This document shows positions 16,940 through 25,158 of a DNA stretch of 64,000 nucleotides, one piece after another (position 1 is the first letter of the stretch; every line of letters begins with the position of its first letter). The stretch is from Flavipsychrobacter sp. (lineage in GTDB: Bacteria; Bacteroidota; Bacteroidia; Chitinophagales; Chitinophagaceae), in the NCBI GenBank assembly GCA_016786615.1, contig JAEUVX010000011.1, forward strand, positions 248,001 through 312,000, read 5' to 3'. The notes under the pieces are model-generated. The model was not told where the DNA came from. It saw only the letters and a list, made by a program, of their open reading frames with translations, and made no database searches. The translations under genes and the position numbers were made by a program.

Positions 16940-18445
16940 ATGACAAAACGGATTGCATTATTTACTACACTGTTGTTCACTGCTGTTATTGTATTACAGG
17001 CCTGCAAACACAAACCTTATGTAAAACCTGAAGAAACATACGGCGGTTTCCCGGATGAAGTAGGTAAAATCATAACCAATCGTTGTGCTACCGCAGGTTG
17101 CCACAATGCTGCAAGCTACACCGCTGCAGGAGACCTGCGTATGGATAGCTGGGAAGAGTTGTTTAATGGTGGCAGGCATGGTGCAGCCGTTGTCCCTTAC
17201 AGTATAGGGAACAGCCCTTTGCTTTTCTATATTAATACCGATAGCACATTGGGTCCTGTGGTAAAAGACAACCGTATGCCACCAGTGGATGCCGGCAGCG
17301 CGCTCACAAAAGACGAATACCTGGCAATACGCAGCTGGATAGCGGCAGGCGCACCCGACAGGAACGGGAAAATACCTTTTGGTGATAATGCCGATACAAG
17401 GCAAAAGATATATTTAGTACATCAGGGTTGCGATATAGCAGCCGTTATAGATGGCGAGAAAAAAGTAGTAATGCGTTACATCAGCCTTACGCCGGGTACC
17501 GCGCAAAGCTCTCCGCACTGTATTCGTGTATCGGCCGATGGTGCATATAGCTATATAAGCTACCTGAACGCTAAAAGCATTCAGAAAATAAACACTGTTA
17601 CTGATAAAGTTGAATCATCTGTACTGTTGAAAGATAATGGCAGCAGTTCGTGGAATATATTATATGTTAGCCCCGACAGTAAAGAACTGATGGTTAGCAA
17701 CTGGATAGAAAATGGTTTTGCTGCATGGGTAAATGCACAAACCATGACACAATACAACCCCATCCCCTTCACGCTGAAAAAACCACATGGCATAGCCAGC
17801 AATGCAGCAGGCGACACATTCTTTATTACTTCCGAGCCATATAACGCGGTTTACAAACTGGTACCACCAAGAAATGGCAAACCTGCTTTCCTTGATACTA
17901 TTTCAATAGTTGACGGGCAGGCACCCGATTTTGTCAATACCGCTACCGCGCCTCAACCGCACGAGATAATGATGACACCCGACCACAGCAAATACTTCCT
18001 CACCTGCCAGCGCAGCAACGAAGTACGTGTATTGGATGCACATACCGATAAAGTACTCGCCATTTTCAATGTAGCACAGCGCCCGCAGGAAATTGCCATG
18101 TCTGTAAAACAGCCTTATGTATTCATCAGTTGTATGGAATCTACCAAAGCAGGGCAATACAAAGGCGTGGTAGAAGTGATAAATTATAAAACCCTGCAAA
18201 AGGTAAAAACAATTACAGGCAACTTCAACCAGCCGCATGGCGTAACGGTAGATGACCGAAACAATACCATTTATGTATTCAGCACAAATGTAGATGGGCC
18301 TGCACCGCACCACCCGTCGGGCACAGGCTGCAATGGCAAAAACGGTTACTACAATATCTTCAACCTGAATACGCTGGAGCCTGTCAACAACAGAAACTAC
18401 GAAGTGAGTGTTTTCCCATATTCTGCCGATGTGAGGTTTAAATAA
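16940..18445 (+). CDS. Lipoprotein with cytochrome-c-like motif and YVTN-type propeller
   Basis: 501 residues. A lipobox (LQAC, Cys22) predicts a lipoprotein. Residues 35-135 look like a mono-haem cytochrome domain but with C49-x4-C54-H55 instead of CxxCH, plus an RMPP segment (Met113) of the kind that supplies the distal ligand. From about residue 150 a seven-blade beta propeller follows with YVTN-like units (YISYLNAKSIQKINTVTDKV; VRVLDAHTDKVLAIFNV). Such fusions are seen in envelope electron-transfer or sensing proteins. Actual haem attachment at CX4CH is not certain. Confidence 0.75.
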   Translation: MTKRIALFTTLLFTAVIVLQACKHKPYVKPEETYGGFPDEVGKIITNRCATAGCHNAASYTAAGDLRMDSWEELFNGGRHGAAVVPYSIGNSPLLFYINTDSTLGPVVKDNRMPPVDAGSALTKDEYLAIRSWIAAGAPDRNGKIPFGDNADTRQKIYLVHQGCDIAAVIDGEKKVVMRYISLTPGTAQSSPHCIRVSADGAYSYISYLNAKSIQKINTVTDKVESSVLLKDNGSSSWNILYVSPDSKELMVSNWIENGFAAWVNAQTMTQYNPIPFTLKKPHGIASNAAGDTFFITSEPYNAVYKLVPPRNGKPAFLDTISIVDGQAPDFVNTATAPQPHEIMMTPDHSKYFLTCQRSNEVRVLDAHTDKVLAIFNVAQRPQEIAMSVKQPYVFISCMESTKAGQYKGVVEVINYKTLQKVKTITGNFNQPHGVTVDDRNNTIYVFSTNVDGPAPHHPSGTGCNGKNGYYNIFNLNTLEPVNNRNYEVSVFPYSADVRFK

Positions 18446-18460
18446 ATCAGCATCTTGTTT

Positions 18461-18468
18461 TAGCTTTA
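18461..18468 (+). promoter_or_regulatory. -7-like box TAgcTTTA ahead of folB
   Basis: TAGCTTTA differs from TAnnTTTG in the last base and lies 4 bases before the folB ATG. It would give an essentially leaderless transcript. The alternative is read-through from the preceding gene 27 bases upstream. Confidence 0.3.
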
Positions 18469-18472
18469 CGCC

Positions 18473-18811
18473 ATGCTTAGTGTTTCATTGCATGGTATCA
18501 AGATTGTTGCGCCGATAGGCATGTATGCCGAAGAAAAAGTACACCCCAATACTTTTGAGGTAGATGTGGATGTATGGGTGCGTACGGAAGAAGGAAAAGA
18601 ATGGCCGTTTATAGACTATGCCATCATCAACGATATTGTAAGTGCCGTATTTACGCCCGATAAAGAAATGCTGGAAGAACTTGTACAGCAGATACACACA
18701 AGCGTACAGCAAGAATTTGCAGACGCAGAAAAAGTAAGAGTATGTGTACGCAAACTGCATCCGCCCCTCAGCAATAGTGTTAACTATTCGCAGGTGTGTT
18801 GGGAAAAATAA
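18473..18811 (+). CDS. folB: Dihydroneopterin aldolase
   Basis: 112 residues, the usual FolB length. It contains the N-terminal LHGIKIVAPIGMYAEEK (strand plus the substrate-binding Glu), the FEVDVDVWV strand, the DYAIIND segment with the conserved Tyr, and VRVCVRKLHPPL carrying the catalytic Lys. It cleaves 7,8-dihydroneopterin to 6-hydroxymethyl-dihydropterin in folate synthesis. It follows the lipoprotein gene by 27 bases on the same strand. A hairpin terminator follows. Confidence 0.9.
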   Translation: MLSVSLHGIKIVAPIGMYAEEKVHPNTFEVDVDVWVRTEEGKEWPFIDYAIINDIVSAVFTPDKEMLEELVQQIHTSVQQEFADAEKVRVCVRKLHPPLSNSVNYSQVCWEK

Positions 18812-18853
18812 AATATCTAAATCACTGGTTTTAAATACAAGATATTTTTTTGC

Positions 18854-18890
18854 AAAGGGCAATCGTTAAATGATTGCCTTTCTTGTTTTC
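18854..18890 (+). terminator. Intrinsic terminator after folB
   Basis: GGCAATC / GATTGCC forms a 7-bp stem extended by an AA/TT pair past one G-U wobble, then TTTCTTGTTTTC. It lies 45 bases after the folB stop. Confidence 0.65.
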
Positions 18891-19003
18891 TATTAACAGT
18901 TTTCAGTCTTGGTAGCGCCGTACATTAGCAATACAACAAACAACTATTTGCATGACTATACATTTTACAAAAAGTTTATTGTTCACTTTTAAAACAGTAC
19001 GTT

Positions 19004-19345
19004 ATGCAAAATCAGAAAGCGAGTTTCGAAAACATGAATACCCTCAGCAGTCTTACAGAGACAGCATTTAATAAAGGGTACACAGACAACTTCAGGGTTG
19101 AAGAAGATGGCTTGTTCGCACCTGCTACAGGCATACACTATCTGCCCAACGAAGTAAAGATTGATAACTTCTATCGTTTTGAAGGTGCATCAAATCCCGA
19201 AGACAATGCAATCCTGTATTGCATAGAAACACACGATGGTGTAAAAGGCACATTGATAGATGGCTATGGTGCCAACACAGATGATTTGATTGGTGAATTC
19301 ATCAAAGACGTAGAAGAAATACAAAAGGCAGAATCCGTAAAATAA
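19004..19345 (+). CDS. Conserved Bacteroidota hypothetical protein, 113 aa
   Basis: A soluble acidic protein with the pattern FNKGYTDNFRVEEDGL ... IDNFYRFEGASNPEDNAILYCIETHDGVKGTLIDGYGANTD. Relatives in this phylum are often labelled phosphoribosylpyrophosphate synthetase, but no PRPP-synthase motif is visible and I would not use that name. ATG 19034 (MNTLSS) is an alternative start that matches relatives better. It is a single gene with its own upstream region (TATTTGC near 18945) and a shared bidirectional terminator. Confidence 0.75.
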   Translation: MQNQKASFENMNTLSSLTETAFNKGYTDNFRVEEDGLFAPATGIHYLPNEVKIDNFYRFEGASNPEDNAILYCIETHDGVKGTLIDGYGANTDDLIGEFIKDVEEIQKAESVK

Positions 19346-19371
19346 TATTGGGCGTATAGAGGATAGGTAAA

Positions 19372-19401
19372 AAAGGGAGACTGTGTTTACAATCTCCCTT
19401 T
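19372..19401. terminator. Bidirectional terminator between the 113-aa gene and purL
   Basis: A 9-bp perfect stem AAAGGGAGA / TCTCCCTTT with a 12-base loop has T-runs on both sides (GCGTTTTTT on plus, TTTTTTACC on minus). It serves two convergent genes, ending at 19345 (+) and 19409 (-). Confidence 0.8.
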
Positions 19402-19408
19402 GCGTTTT

Positions 19409-21622
19409 TTATGCGTTCAGCAGTTTTTCAATTGCTGTATCGTATGCTTCTTTCCAGTCTTTTATGTATCCCCAGTCTGCATTATCTATTTTGATATTGC
19501 CACCTGCTTTTACCATACCTATTTTGCTGTATGGATGGCTACCCATTGCAGCTTCAAATGCAGCTACTTTATCGGCGCTTACACTTACCACTACGCGGCT
19601 TTGTGCCTCACCAAACAGGAATGCATCTTTGCGGATGTTGCTGTCTGTAGTTATTTCAAAGCCCATGTTCTTTTGCATAGCGCTTTCTACCAGTGCTATA
19701 AACAGGCCACCTTCTGCCGTATCGTGCGCGCTGTTTACCACTTTACTGCGTACCGCTTTCAGTACTACATCCTGCAGTGCATATTCTTCTTCCAGGTCGA
19801 AGTGCGGAGCAGGGCTTTGTGAAATACCCAGTACATTGTACAGGTATTCAGAACAGTTGATGTCGTTGCGGTTTTGTCCTATAACATATATCGCGTCGCC
19901 ATCGTTTTTGAAGTACATCGTCATCTTCTGGTCCAGATTATCCAGTACACCTACCATACCGATAGTAGGCGTAGGATATACAGGGCCGTCATCACTGCTC
20001 TGGTTGTAGAAGCTAACGTTACCACCCGTAACAGGCGTACCCAGCTTACGACAAGCATCGCCCATACCGCGTATAGCGTGTACAAACTGATAGTAAACTT
20101 CTTTATTGTAAGGGTTACCAAAGTTCAGACAGTTGGTAATAGCTACCGGCAGGCCACCGCTACATACTATGTTACGTGCAGCTTCACTCACAGCTATCAT
20201 ACCACCTTTGTAAGGGTTTGAATATACATAGCGGCTGTTGCAGTCTGTAGTCATCGCAATACCTTTTGCAGAGCCGTGTACGCGTACTATTGCAGCATCG
20301 CTCGGTTCGTTTGTTTGTGTATTGCCTGTACCTACCATGCTGTCATACTGTTCGTACACCCAGCGTTTGCTGGCAATGGTTGGCAATTGTACCAATTCCA
20401 TAGCTACGGCAGTAAGGTCGGCAGGCACAGCTACCGTATCCTGATTGAATGCGTTGATTTCTGCAAAGTATTTAGGCTCTTCGTATTCGCGTGTGTACAC
20501 AGGTGCACCGCCACCCAATACCAAACTGAAAGCAGGAACATCTGCCACCAGTTCGCCATTCATGTAGTATTTCAGGTTCTTATCTTCTGTTACTTCACCT
20601 ATCTGCACACAGTGGATGTCCCACTTGTCAAATATCTTCTGTACCTCAGCCTCGCGTCCTTTCTTCACTACTATCAGCATGCGCTCCTGGCTTTCGCTCA
20701 GCAGCATTTCCCATGCCTGCATATTTTTCTGACGTGTAGGTACCTTATCCAGATGGATAATCATACCATGTTCGCCCTTAGCGCTCATTTCAGAGCAAGA
20801 GCAGGTAATACCTGCAGCGCCCATATCCTGCATACCTATCAGTGCACCCGTTGGTATCACTTCAAGACAAGCTTCTAAAAGTTTCTTTTCTTCAAACGGA
20901 TCGCCCACCTGTACAGATGGCAGGTCGTTCACGCTATCTTCCGTAATATCTGCTGATGCGAAAGATGCACCACCGATACCGTCTTTACCCGTTGCAGCAC
21001 CTACTATGAAGACACTGTTGCCTTCGCCGTAAGATGTTGCAGATACTGTCTGGCCTGCTTTTACCACACCCACGCTCATGGCGTTTACCAATGGGTTTGT
21101 CTGGTAGCAACCGTCAAAATATATTTCGCCCGCTACTGTAGGTACGCCAAAGCAGTTGCCATAGTGGCCAATGCCTTTTACAACGCCTTTCAGCAACCAT
21201 TTTGTTTTAGGATTATCCAGCTTACCAAAGCGCAGCGAGTTCAGCGATGCGATAGGGCGTGCACCCATGGTAAAGATATCGCGGTGAATACCACCAACAC
21301 CCGTTGCAGCACCCTGAAACGGTTCGATAGCCGAAGGGTGGTTGTGCGATTCTATTTTGAATACGCAACCCAGGCCATCACCTATATCTACCAGACCGGC
21401 ATTTTCTTCACCCGCTTTTACCAGCAGGCGTTCACCATCGCGTGGCAGGGTTTTCAGCTGTGTAATGGAGTTTTTATAACTGCAGTGCTCGCTCCACATA
21501 ACGGAGTACATAGCAGTTTCGTTGAAATTGGGTGTACGACCCAGTATTTGCTTTATCTGTTCAAATTCTTCTTCGCGAAGGCCCAGTTTGACCGCTTGTT
21601 CGAGTGTAGCTTCTTGCTGCAT
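19409..21622 (-). CDS. purL: Phosphoribosylformylglycinamidine synthase subunit PurL (small type)
   Basis: 737 residues, the short PurL that works with separate PurS and PurQ. It opens with EEFEQIKQILGRTPNFNETAMYSVMWSEHCSYKNS, the conserved N-terminal segment. It carries ESHNHPSAIEPFQGAATGVGGIHRDIFTMGARP (ATP/substrate loop) and DMGAAGITCSCSEMSAKG. It converts FGAR to FGAM in purine synthesis using ammonia from PurQ. It is transcribed alone from a TAccTTTG promoter. purS and purQ are not in the window. Confidence 0.97.
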   Translation of the reverse strand: MQQEATLEQAVKLGLREEEFEQIKQILGRTPNFNETAMYSVMWSEHCSYKNSITQLKTLPRDGERLLVKAGEENAGLVDIGDGLGCVFKIESHNHPSAIEPFQGAATGVGGIHRDIFTMGARPIASLNSLRFGKLDNPKTKWLLKGVVKGIGHYGNCFGVPTVAGEIYFDGCYQTNPLVNAMSVGVVKAGQTVSATSYGEGNSVFIVGAATGKDGIGGASFASADITEDSVNDLPSVQVGDPFEEKKLLEACLEVIPTGALIGMQDMGAAGITCSCSEMSAKGEHGMIIHLDKVPTRQKNMQAWEMLLSESQERMLIVVKKGREAEVQKIFDKWDIHCVQIGEVTEDKNLKYYMNGELVADVPAFSLVLGGGAPVYTREYEEPKYFAEINAFNQDTVAVPADLTAVAMELVQLPTIASKRWVYEQYDSMVGTGNTQTNEPSDAAIVRVHGSAKGIAMTTDCNSRYVYSNPYKGGMIAVSEAARNIVCSGGLPVAITNCLNFGNPYNKEVYYQFVHAIRGMGDACRKLGTPVTGGNVSFYNQSSDDGPVYPTPTIGMVGVLDNLDQKMTMYFKNDGDAIYVIGQNRNDINCSEYLYNVLGISQSPAPHFDLEEEYALQDVVLKAVRSKVVNSAHDTAEGGLFIALVESAMQKNMGFEITTDSNIRKDAFLFGEAQSRVVVSVSADKVAAFEAAMGSHPYSKIGMVKAGGNIKIDNADWGYIKDWKEAYDTAIEKLLNA

Positions 21623-21639
21623 ATATTTAAAAGAAAGTG

Positions 21640-21647
21640 CAAAGGTA
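21640..21647 (-). promoter_or_regulatory. purL -7 box TAccTTTG
   Basis: TACCTTTG on the minus strand, 17 bases before the purL ATG. No good TTG is found 19-21 bases further upstream. No PurR-type operator or purine riboswitch is recognisable. Confidence 0.55.
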
Positions 21648-21883
21648 AATTAAAAGTCTTAAGTCTTAAGGCGAAAGTAGAAAGCAGCCATTTTATTAAA
21701 AAATATGACGATGTGTTGTGTTTATCTGTGTTAAGAATGGCATTCGTCTATCTGACAGTACAGCCGTAAGTAAGCAGCGTCAGAGATACACCGGCAATAT
21801 TGCTCTCAAAAGAAAGTAAAAGCTGGCGTAAGGCAATTACATAATCTAGTAAATACGCTATAGGATAGGTATTAGACACAAAA

Positions 21884-21907
21884 AGCCGCACTCCTAAGAG
21901 TGCGGCT
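21884..21907 (-). terminator. Terminator of the secreted Gly/His-rich protein gene
   Basis: A perfect 10-bp stem AGCCGCACTC / GAGTGCGGCT with tetraloop CTAA is followed by TTTTTGTG on the minus strand. Confidence 0.85.
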
Positions 21908-21937
21908 CATTACCAACCTCAACATTACCAAAACACA

Positions 21938-22441
21938 CTATTTTCCTTTGCCGTGTCCTTTACCATGGCCGCCATGTCCTTTGCCGCCACCATTTCCACG
22001 TCCGTTGTTATTATATCCTTTGCTTTTGTAATGGCCATATGCATTGCCATTATTCCCTTTATGGTATTTAGGCTCGCGGCTGTCGCGTATCACCACCACA
22101 TTGCTCGGGCGTCCACGGTATGATACATACCTGTCGCGATACACCGTATGTCTTGTCCATGGGCGTGCATCATTAATCACTATTTTATGTACATGGTATA
22201 GATCTACCGGTCGCGGTAGTGCAGACCTGCGCACCCATGCGCCGTTGGCAAATACCACAAACGCCCTGCTGTTTACATCGTAATATGCGTCTGCATCAGG
22301 CAGGTAGTAGTAACGCACATAATCGTAACCTACAGGACCCCATGCAGGTTGCATGCCGATGTTCACGTTTACGTTTACCTGCGCGTTGGTTGCAACAGTC
22401 GTTGCAATCAACAGTGCCGAAATCATGATTATCTTTTTCAT
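21938..22441 (-). CDS. Secreted protein with Gly/His/Lys-rich tail
   Basis: 167 residues. A signal peptide (MKKIIMISALLIATTVATNA) precedes QVNVNVNIG and a Tyr-rich central part (YYYLPDADAYYDVNSRAFVVFANGAWVRR) resembling small periplasmic YXWGXW-like or stress-induced proteins. Residues about 125-167 are low-complexity Gly, Asn, His and Lys (repeats of GHGKGHG-type), which could bind metal or polyanions. It stands alone with its own strong terminator. Function unknown. Confidence 0.75.
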   Translation of the reverse strand: MKKIIMISALLIATTVATNAQVNVNVNIGMQPAWGPVGYDYVRYYYLPDADAYYDVNSRAFVVFANGAWVRRSALPRPVDLYHVHKIVINDARPWTRHTVYRDRYVSYRGRPSNVVVIRDSREPKYHKGNNGNAYGHYKSKGYNNNGRGNGGGKGHGGHGKGHGKGK

Positions 22442-22540
22442 AACATACGTTTTGTAGGTATAATGCCAATACCGTGCCTGTTATGCCATGTTTGCAGTAA
22501 TTTAACGCTTTACACGGATAGCCGCTATTGGTTTTTAACA

Positions 22541-22564
22541 TATCTGTTGCAAGCGTAACAGATA
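22541..22564. repeat. Inverted repeat after the DUF2306 gene
   Basis: TATCTGTT / AACAGATA pair perfectly across an 8-base loop (GCAAGCGT), just past the stop of the minus-strand gene at 22575. There is no U-tract, so it is either a weak terminator or a 3'-end stabilising hairpin. Confidence 0.4.
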
Positions 22565-22574
22565 CTTGTCAGTT

Positions 22575-23189
22575 TCACGCATTATGTTCAACATGCCTGT
22601 TGTTTAACATAGCTGCAACAGCAAGGTTAGGCACCCAGCACAGCCACGATACTATGATGTAAGACATAGCGCCGTCGCCCGTTGCTATACTTAGCAGTGG
22701 CAACCATATCCGTAGTGTCACAGCCTCAAAACTGTAGGCATAGCTATACACCATCATCTGCCTGTGTGCAGCAATATTTCTTTGCAGGATATGCAGGTAG
22801 GCCTTTAGTGTGGTATAAAACCATATGATGCCCAGCGTTACAAAACCTGTAGCTGCTACCACACCGCCATTGGCATAACACCCGATGTATATGCCAGACA
22901 ACGCGCTCATCCATACGGCTGTAATATATACCTTGCCGATGTTTTGATGGAGCGTTACCCTGCGTTGACGTAGTTTATTACTAAACTGAGGCCAGCCTAC
23001 AAGTAAAGCAATACCACCACATACAATATGAATGTAGAAACACAATTGCCAAAGTGCACTGTTGTAAATGGCATCAGGCTTACTACCAAGTAGCCCTATC
23101 TTGCCGCTGAATATGAAATATATAACGGGATAGATACCAATGACGGTAGCTAGTACACACATGACAGCCCAAACCCATTTATTCTTCAT
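22575..23189 (-). CDS. DUF2306 family membrane protein
   Basis: 204 residues from ATG 23189; the frame's 9-codon extension to 23216 is not needed. There are seven or eight hydrophobic helices with the DUF2306 pattern: LCFYIHIVCGGIALLVGWPQFSNKLRQR, then HQNIGKVYITAVWMSALSGIYIG, HRQMMVYSYAYSFEAVTLRIW and the conserved His residues within or at the ends of membrane helices. Those histidines suggest haem or metal binding, but no function is established. It is transcribed divergently from the thioredoxin gene. Confidence 0.85.
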   Translation of the reverse strand: MKNKWVWAVMCVLATVIGIYPVIYFIFSGKIGLLGSKPDAIYNSALWQLCFYIHIVCGGIALLVGWPQFSNKLRQRRVTLHQNIGKVYITAVWMSALSGIYIGCYANGGVVAATGFVTLGIIWFYTTLKAYLHILQRNIAAHRQMMVYSYAYSFEAVTLRIWLPLLSIATGDGAMSYIIVSWLCWVPNLAVAAMLNNRHVEHNA

Positions 23190-23272
23190 AGTCAATATTT
23201 TATGAAGGTGAGACAAGCCGAAGGCTGTTTACCCCCATCTGTATCGTTCATTTTTCGTAGCTTTCCATTGCA

Positions 23273-23782
23273 ATGAAAAACATCAGAATACTATACAACA
23301 CTTTGCTGGCGGTATTGTTGCTTACAATATCGGTTAATGCTAATGCGCAGGAAGTAAAAGATGGCCTTACCTGGTATACGGATATCTATCAGGTGCAAAA
23401 GCTGAATGAGAAAACGAAGAAACCGGTATTTGCATTCTTTACAGGTAGCGACTGGTGCGGCTGGTGCCACAGGCTGGAGGCTGCTGTATTCAGCAAACCG
23501 GGTTTTAAAGAATGGGCAAAGAAAAATGTGATTCTGCTGGAGCTCGATTTTCCGCGCAATAAACAATTGCCTGAAAAGCTTGCCAGACAAAATGCAGAGC
23601 TGCAGCAATTCTTTCAGGTAGGTGGTTATCCTACTATCTGGATGTTCAATATGGCTAAAGATGCCAAAACAGGCAAGTTTAATATCAGTGGTTTAGGTTC
23701 GCTGGGTTATCCGCAGTCGGAACGTGGCAAAGAAGAAACCACTTTTATTACCAATGCCAATGCTATTCTAAAGAATAAGTAA
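23273..23782 (+). CDS. Periplasmic thioredoxin-fold protein (CGWC)
   Basis: 169 residues with a signal peptide (LLAVLLLTISVNANA before Gln). The thioredoxin-7/DUF255-like active site reads GSDWCGWCHRLEAAVFSKPGF, with Cys-Gly-Trp-Cys followed by His. The cis-Pro loop is GGYPTIW. Such proteins reduce disulfides or thioester-like bonds in the periplasm. The stop is one base from the convergent pirin gene's end. Confidence 0.9.
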   Translation: MKNIRILYNTLLAVLLLTISVNANAQEVKDGLTWYTDIYQVQKLNEKTKKPVFAFFTGSDWCGWCHRLEAAVFSKPGFKEWAKKNVILLELDFPRNKQLPEKLARQNAELQQFFQVGGYPTIWMFNMAKDAKTGKFNISGLGSLGYPQSERGKEETTFITNANAILKNK

Positions 23783-23783
23783 G

Positions 23784-24749
23784 CTACCTGTTTACCACAT
23801 CGGGGTTGCCCATTTTGCCTGCATTATAGTCGTTGATACATTGCATGATTTGCGCTTCGGTGTTCATCACAAACGGGCCGTAAGAATACACTACCTCGTT
23901 CAGCGGCTGGCCACCCAGCAGGAATATCTCCGCACCTTCTTCGCTATACAGGCTGATGTTATCCGCACCACGTTTGTACAGCACCAGTTGATTGGGCTTT
24001 ACGGCGTTCTGCCCCTCTACTTCCAGCTTGCCGCTTACTACGTATATAAAGGCATTATGTTCGTTGTTAACGGGTATATCCAGCCTTGCCTGTTTATTCA
24101 GCTTCAGGTAATAATAGAATGCGGGTGTGTAGGTTTTAACGGTTGATTTCTCGCCAAACAACTCGCCCAATACCACACGTGCCGTATAGTCTTTGTTTAC
24201 TATCACAGGCATATTATCATCCCTGTACACCGTAGTGCTGGGGGCATCGTGCTTGTGTGCCGATGGTATGTTCAGCCATATCTGGAAGCCGTGTATCTTG
24301 CCGCCTTCTTTCTTCAGCTGCTCGCCGCTTTCCTCCATGTGTATGGCACCGCGCCCGCTGTTGAACATCATATACTCGCCAGTCTGTATCTGGAAATCGT
24401 AATCGAGGCTATCCTTGTGGTGGCCGCTGCCCGACAGGAAGTAGGTAGTAGGTATCACCCCCGCGTGCGGATGCGCAGGCACTTTCAGTGCGGTGCTGCC
24501 CGGTTTCAAATCTACAGGGCCAAACTCATCGAAGAATACAAAAGGCGATACATGGTCGTTCTGATTGCCCGCAAAGGCACGCATTACAGGCAGTGTGCCT
24601 ACCATAGTGGCATCGGCATCCAGTATGCGGTGTATCTGGCGGTTTCGCTTGTTGGTGTACATACCGCTTTGCCCGAAGAGTAATGACGGTGCTGCTACAG
24701 ATGCACCCAGTATTGCCGAACCTTTAATGAATTTTCTTCTGCTCATCAT
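23784..24749 (-). CDS. Pirin-family bicupin with Tat signal
   Basis: 321 residues (or 320 from the second ATG at 24746). The N-terminus SRRKFIKGSAILGASVAAPSLLFG is a twin-arginine signal, unusual because pirins are normally cytoplasmic. The first cupin carries the metal ligands: HPHAGVIPTTYFLSG (two His) and GAIHMEESG (His, Glu). The second cupin runs to the C-terminus (SYGPFVMNTEAQIMQCINDYNAGKMG). Pirins are Fe(II) proteins, some with quercetinase activity. Tat export implies the metal is loaded before export and that the enzyme acts in the periplasm. Confidence 0.88.
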   Translation of the reverse strand: MMSRRKFIKGSAILGASVAAPSLLFGQSGMYTNKRNRQIHRILDADATMVGTLPVMRAFAGNQNDHVSPFVFFDEFGPVDLKPGSTALKVPAHPHAGVIPTTYFLSGSGHHKDSLDYDFQIQTGEYMMFNSGRGAIHMEESGEQLKKEGGKIHGFQIWLNIPSAHKHDAPSTTVYRDDNMPVIVNKDYTARVVLGELFGEKSTVKTYTPAFYYYLKLNKQARLDIPVNNEHNAFIYVVSGKLEVEGQNAVKPNQLVLYKRGADNISLYSEEGAEIFLLGGQPLNEVVYSYGPFVMNTEAQIMQCINDYNAGKMGNPDVVNR

Positions 24750-25158
24750 GGTATAAAGTTAGGTACTTATAGTAAGGAAAACCACCAACTAATGTTTATA
24801 CATCAATAGGATGGGTTTATATATGTTGGAATGGGTTTTGCTGCAAGCTGAAAAGCTCTCCTGTTGTTTTAGGAGGAGTACCCGACAGGGGGAAGGTGGT
24901 AACTACGCTCCACGAGCTTTTTGCTGTGCACATGCCTGGGCTTCCTTTCTTTCTTTTGGCAGCAAGAAAAAAAGAAACAAAGAAAAGCTGCCAGAGACCA
25001 ATGACAGAAAGGTCTCTGGTGGCTGTCGATTGAGCTACATTGCTACTGTGCTGCCGGGCTGTAGGGTGCTATTCCTCTTATTTAAAAAAATGTAGTGCAT
25101 TGCTGACATTATCATTTTCATTATTTGTTGATAGTTTTTGATAGTATTTGCATAGTTT
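24750..25158. other. Non-coding stretch holding repeat copy A
   Basis: About 150 bases of unremarkable sequence are followed by the structured repeat (24913-25074). Then comes an AT-rich tail with short direct repeats of ATAGTTTTT/ATAGTATTT between 25125 and 25165. No gene is supported here. The 94-codon frame over the repeat is an artefact of its A/G-rich strand. Confidence 0.6.
24913..25074 (+). repeat. Two-hairpin dispersed repeat, copy A
   Basis: This segment aligns with 45802-45958 over its whole length. Conserved blocks are CGAG-TTTTTGCTG, CCTG-GCTTCCTTTC, TTTCTTTTG, GAAACAAAGAAA (copy B: GTAACAAAGAAA), TGCTACTGT-CTGCC and a final TGCTATT. Hairpin 1 here is imperfect (TTTCTTTT against AAAGAAA). 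Hairpin 2 pairs 24986-24999 with 25011-25024: nine perfect pairs, CCAGAGACC / GGTCTCTGG, extended by five more including two G-U wobbles. I do not know a named family for it. It is non-coding. Confidence 0.7.

Larger units (their letters stand above)
21623..21937. other. Intergenic stretch, 315 bases
   Basis: It contains the purL promoter at the left and a terminator (21884-21907) at the right. Near 21654-21670 there is a tandem AAGTCTTAAGTCTTAAGG. No frame longer than about 25 codons with a plausible start is present, and I see no RNA gene. Confidence 0.6.

Noticed and set aside
19004-19345. Phosphoribosylpyrophosphate synthetase label for the 113-residue protein
   Set aside because: The name circulates for relatives, but the protein is far too short and lacks the PRPP-binding motif.
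24811-25095. 94-codon plus-strand frame across repeat copy A
   Set aside because: It covers the hairpins, and the basic run comes from the A/G-rich arm. Copy B does not preserve the frame, so it is not coding.
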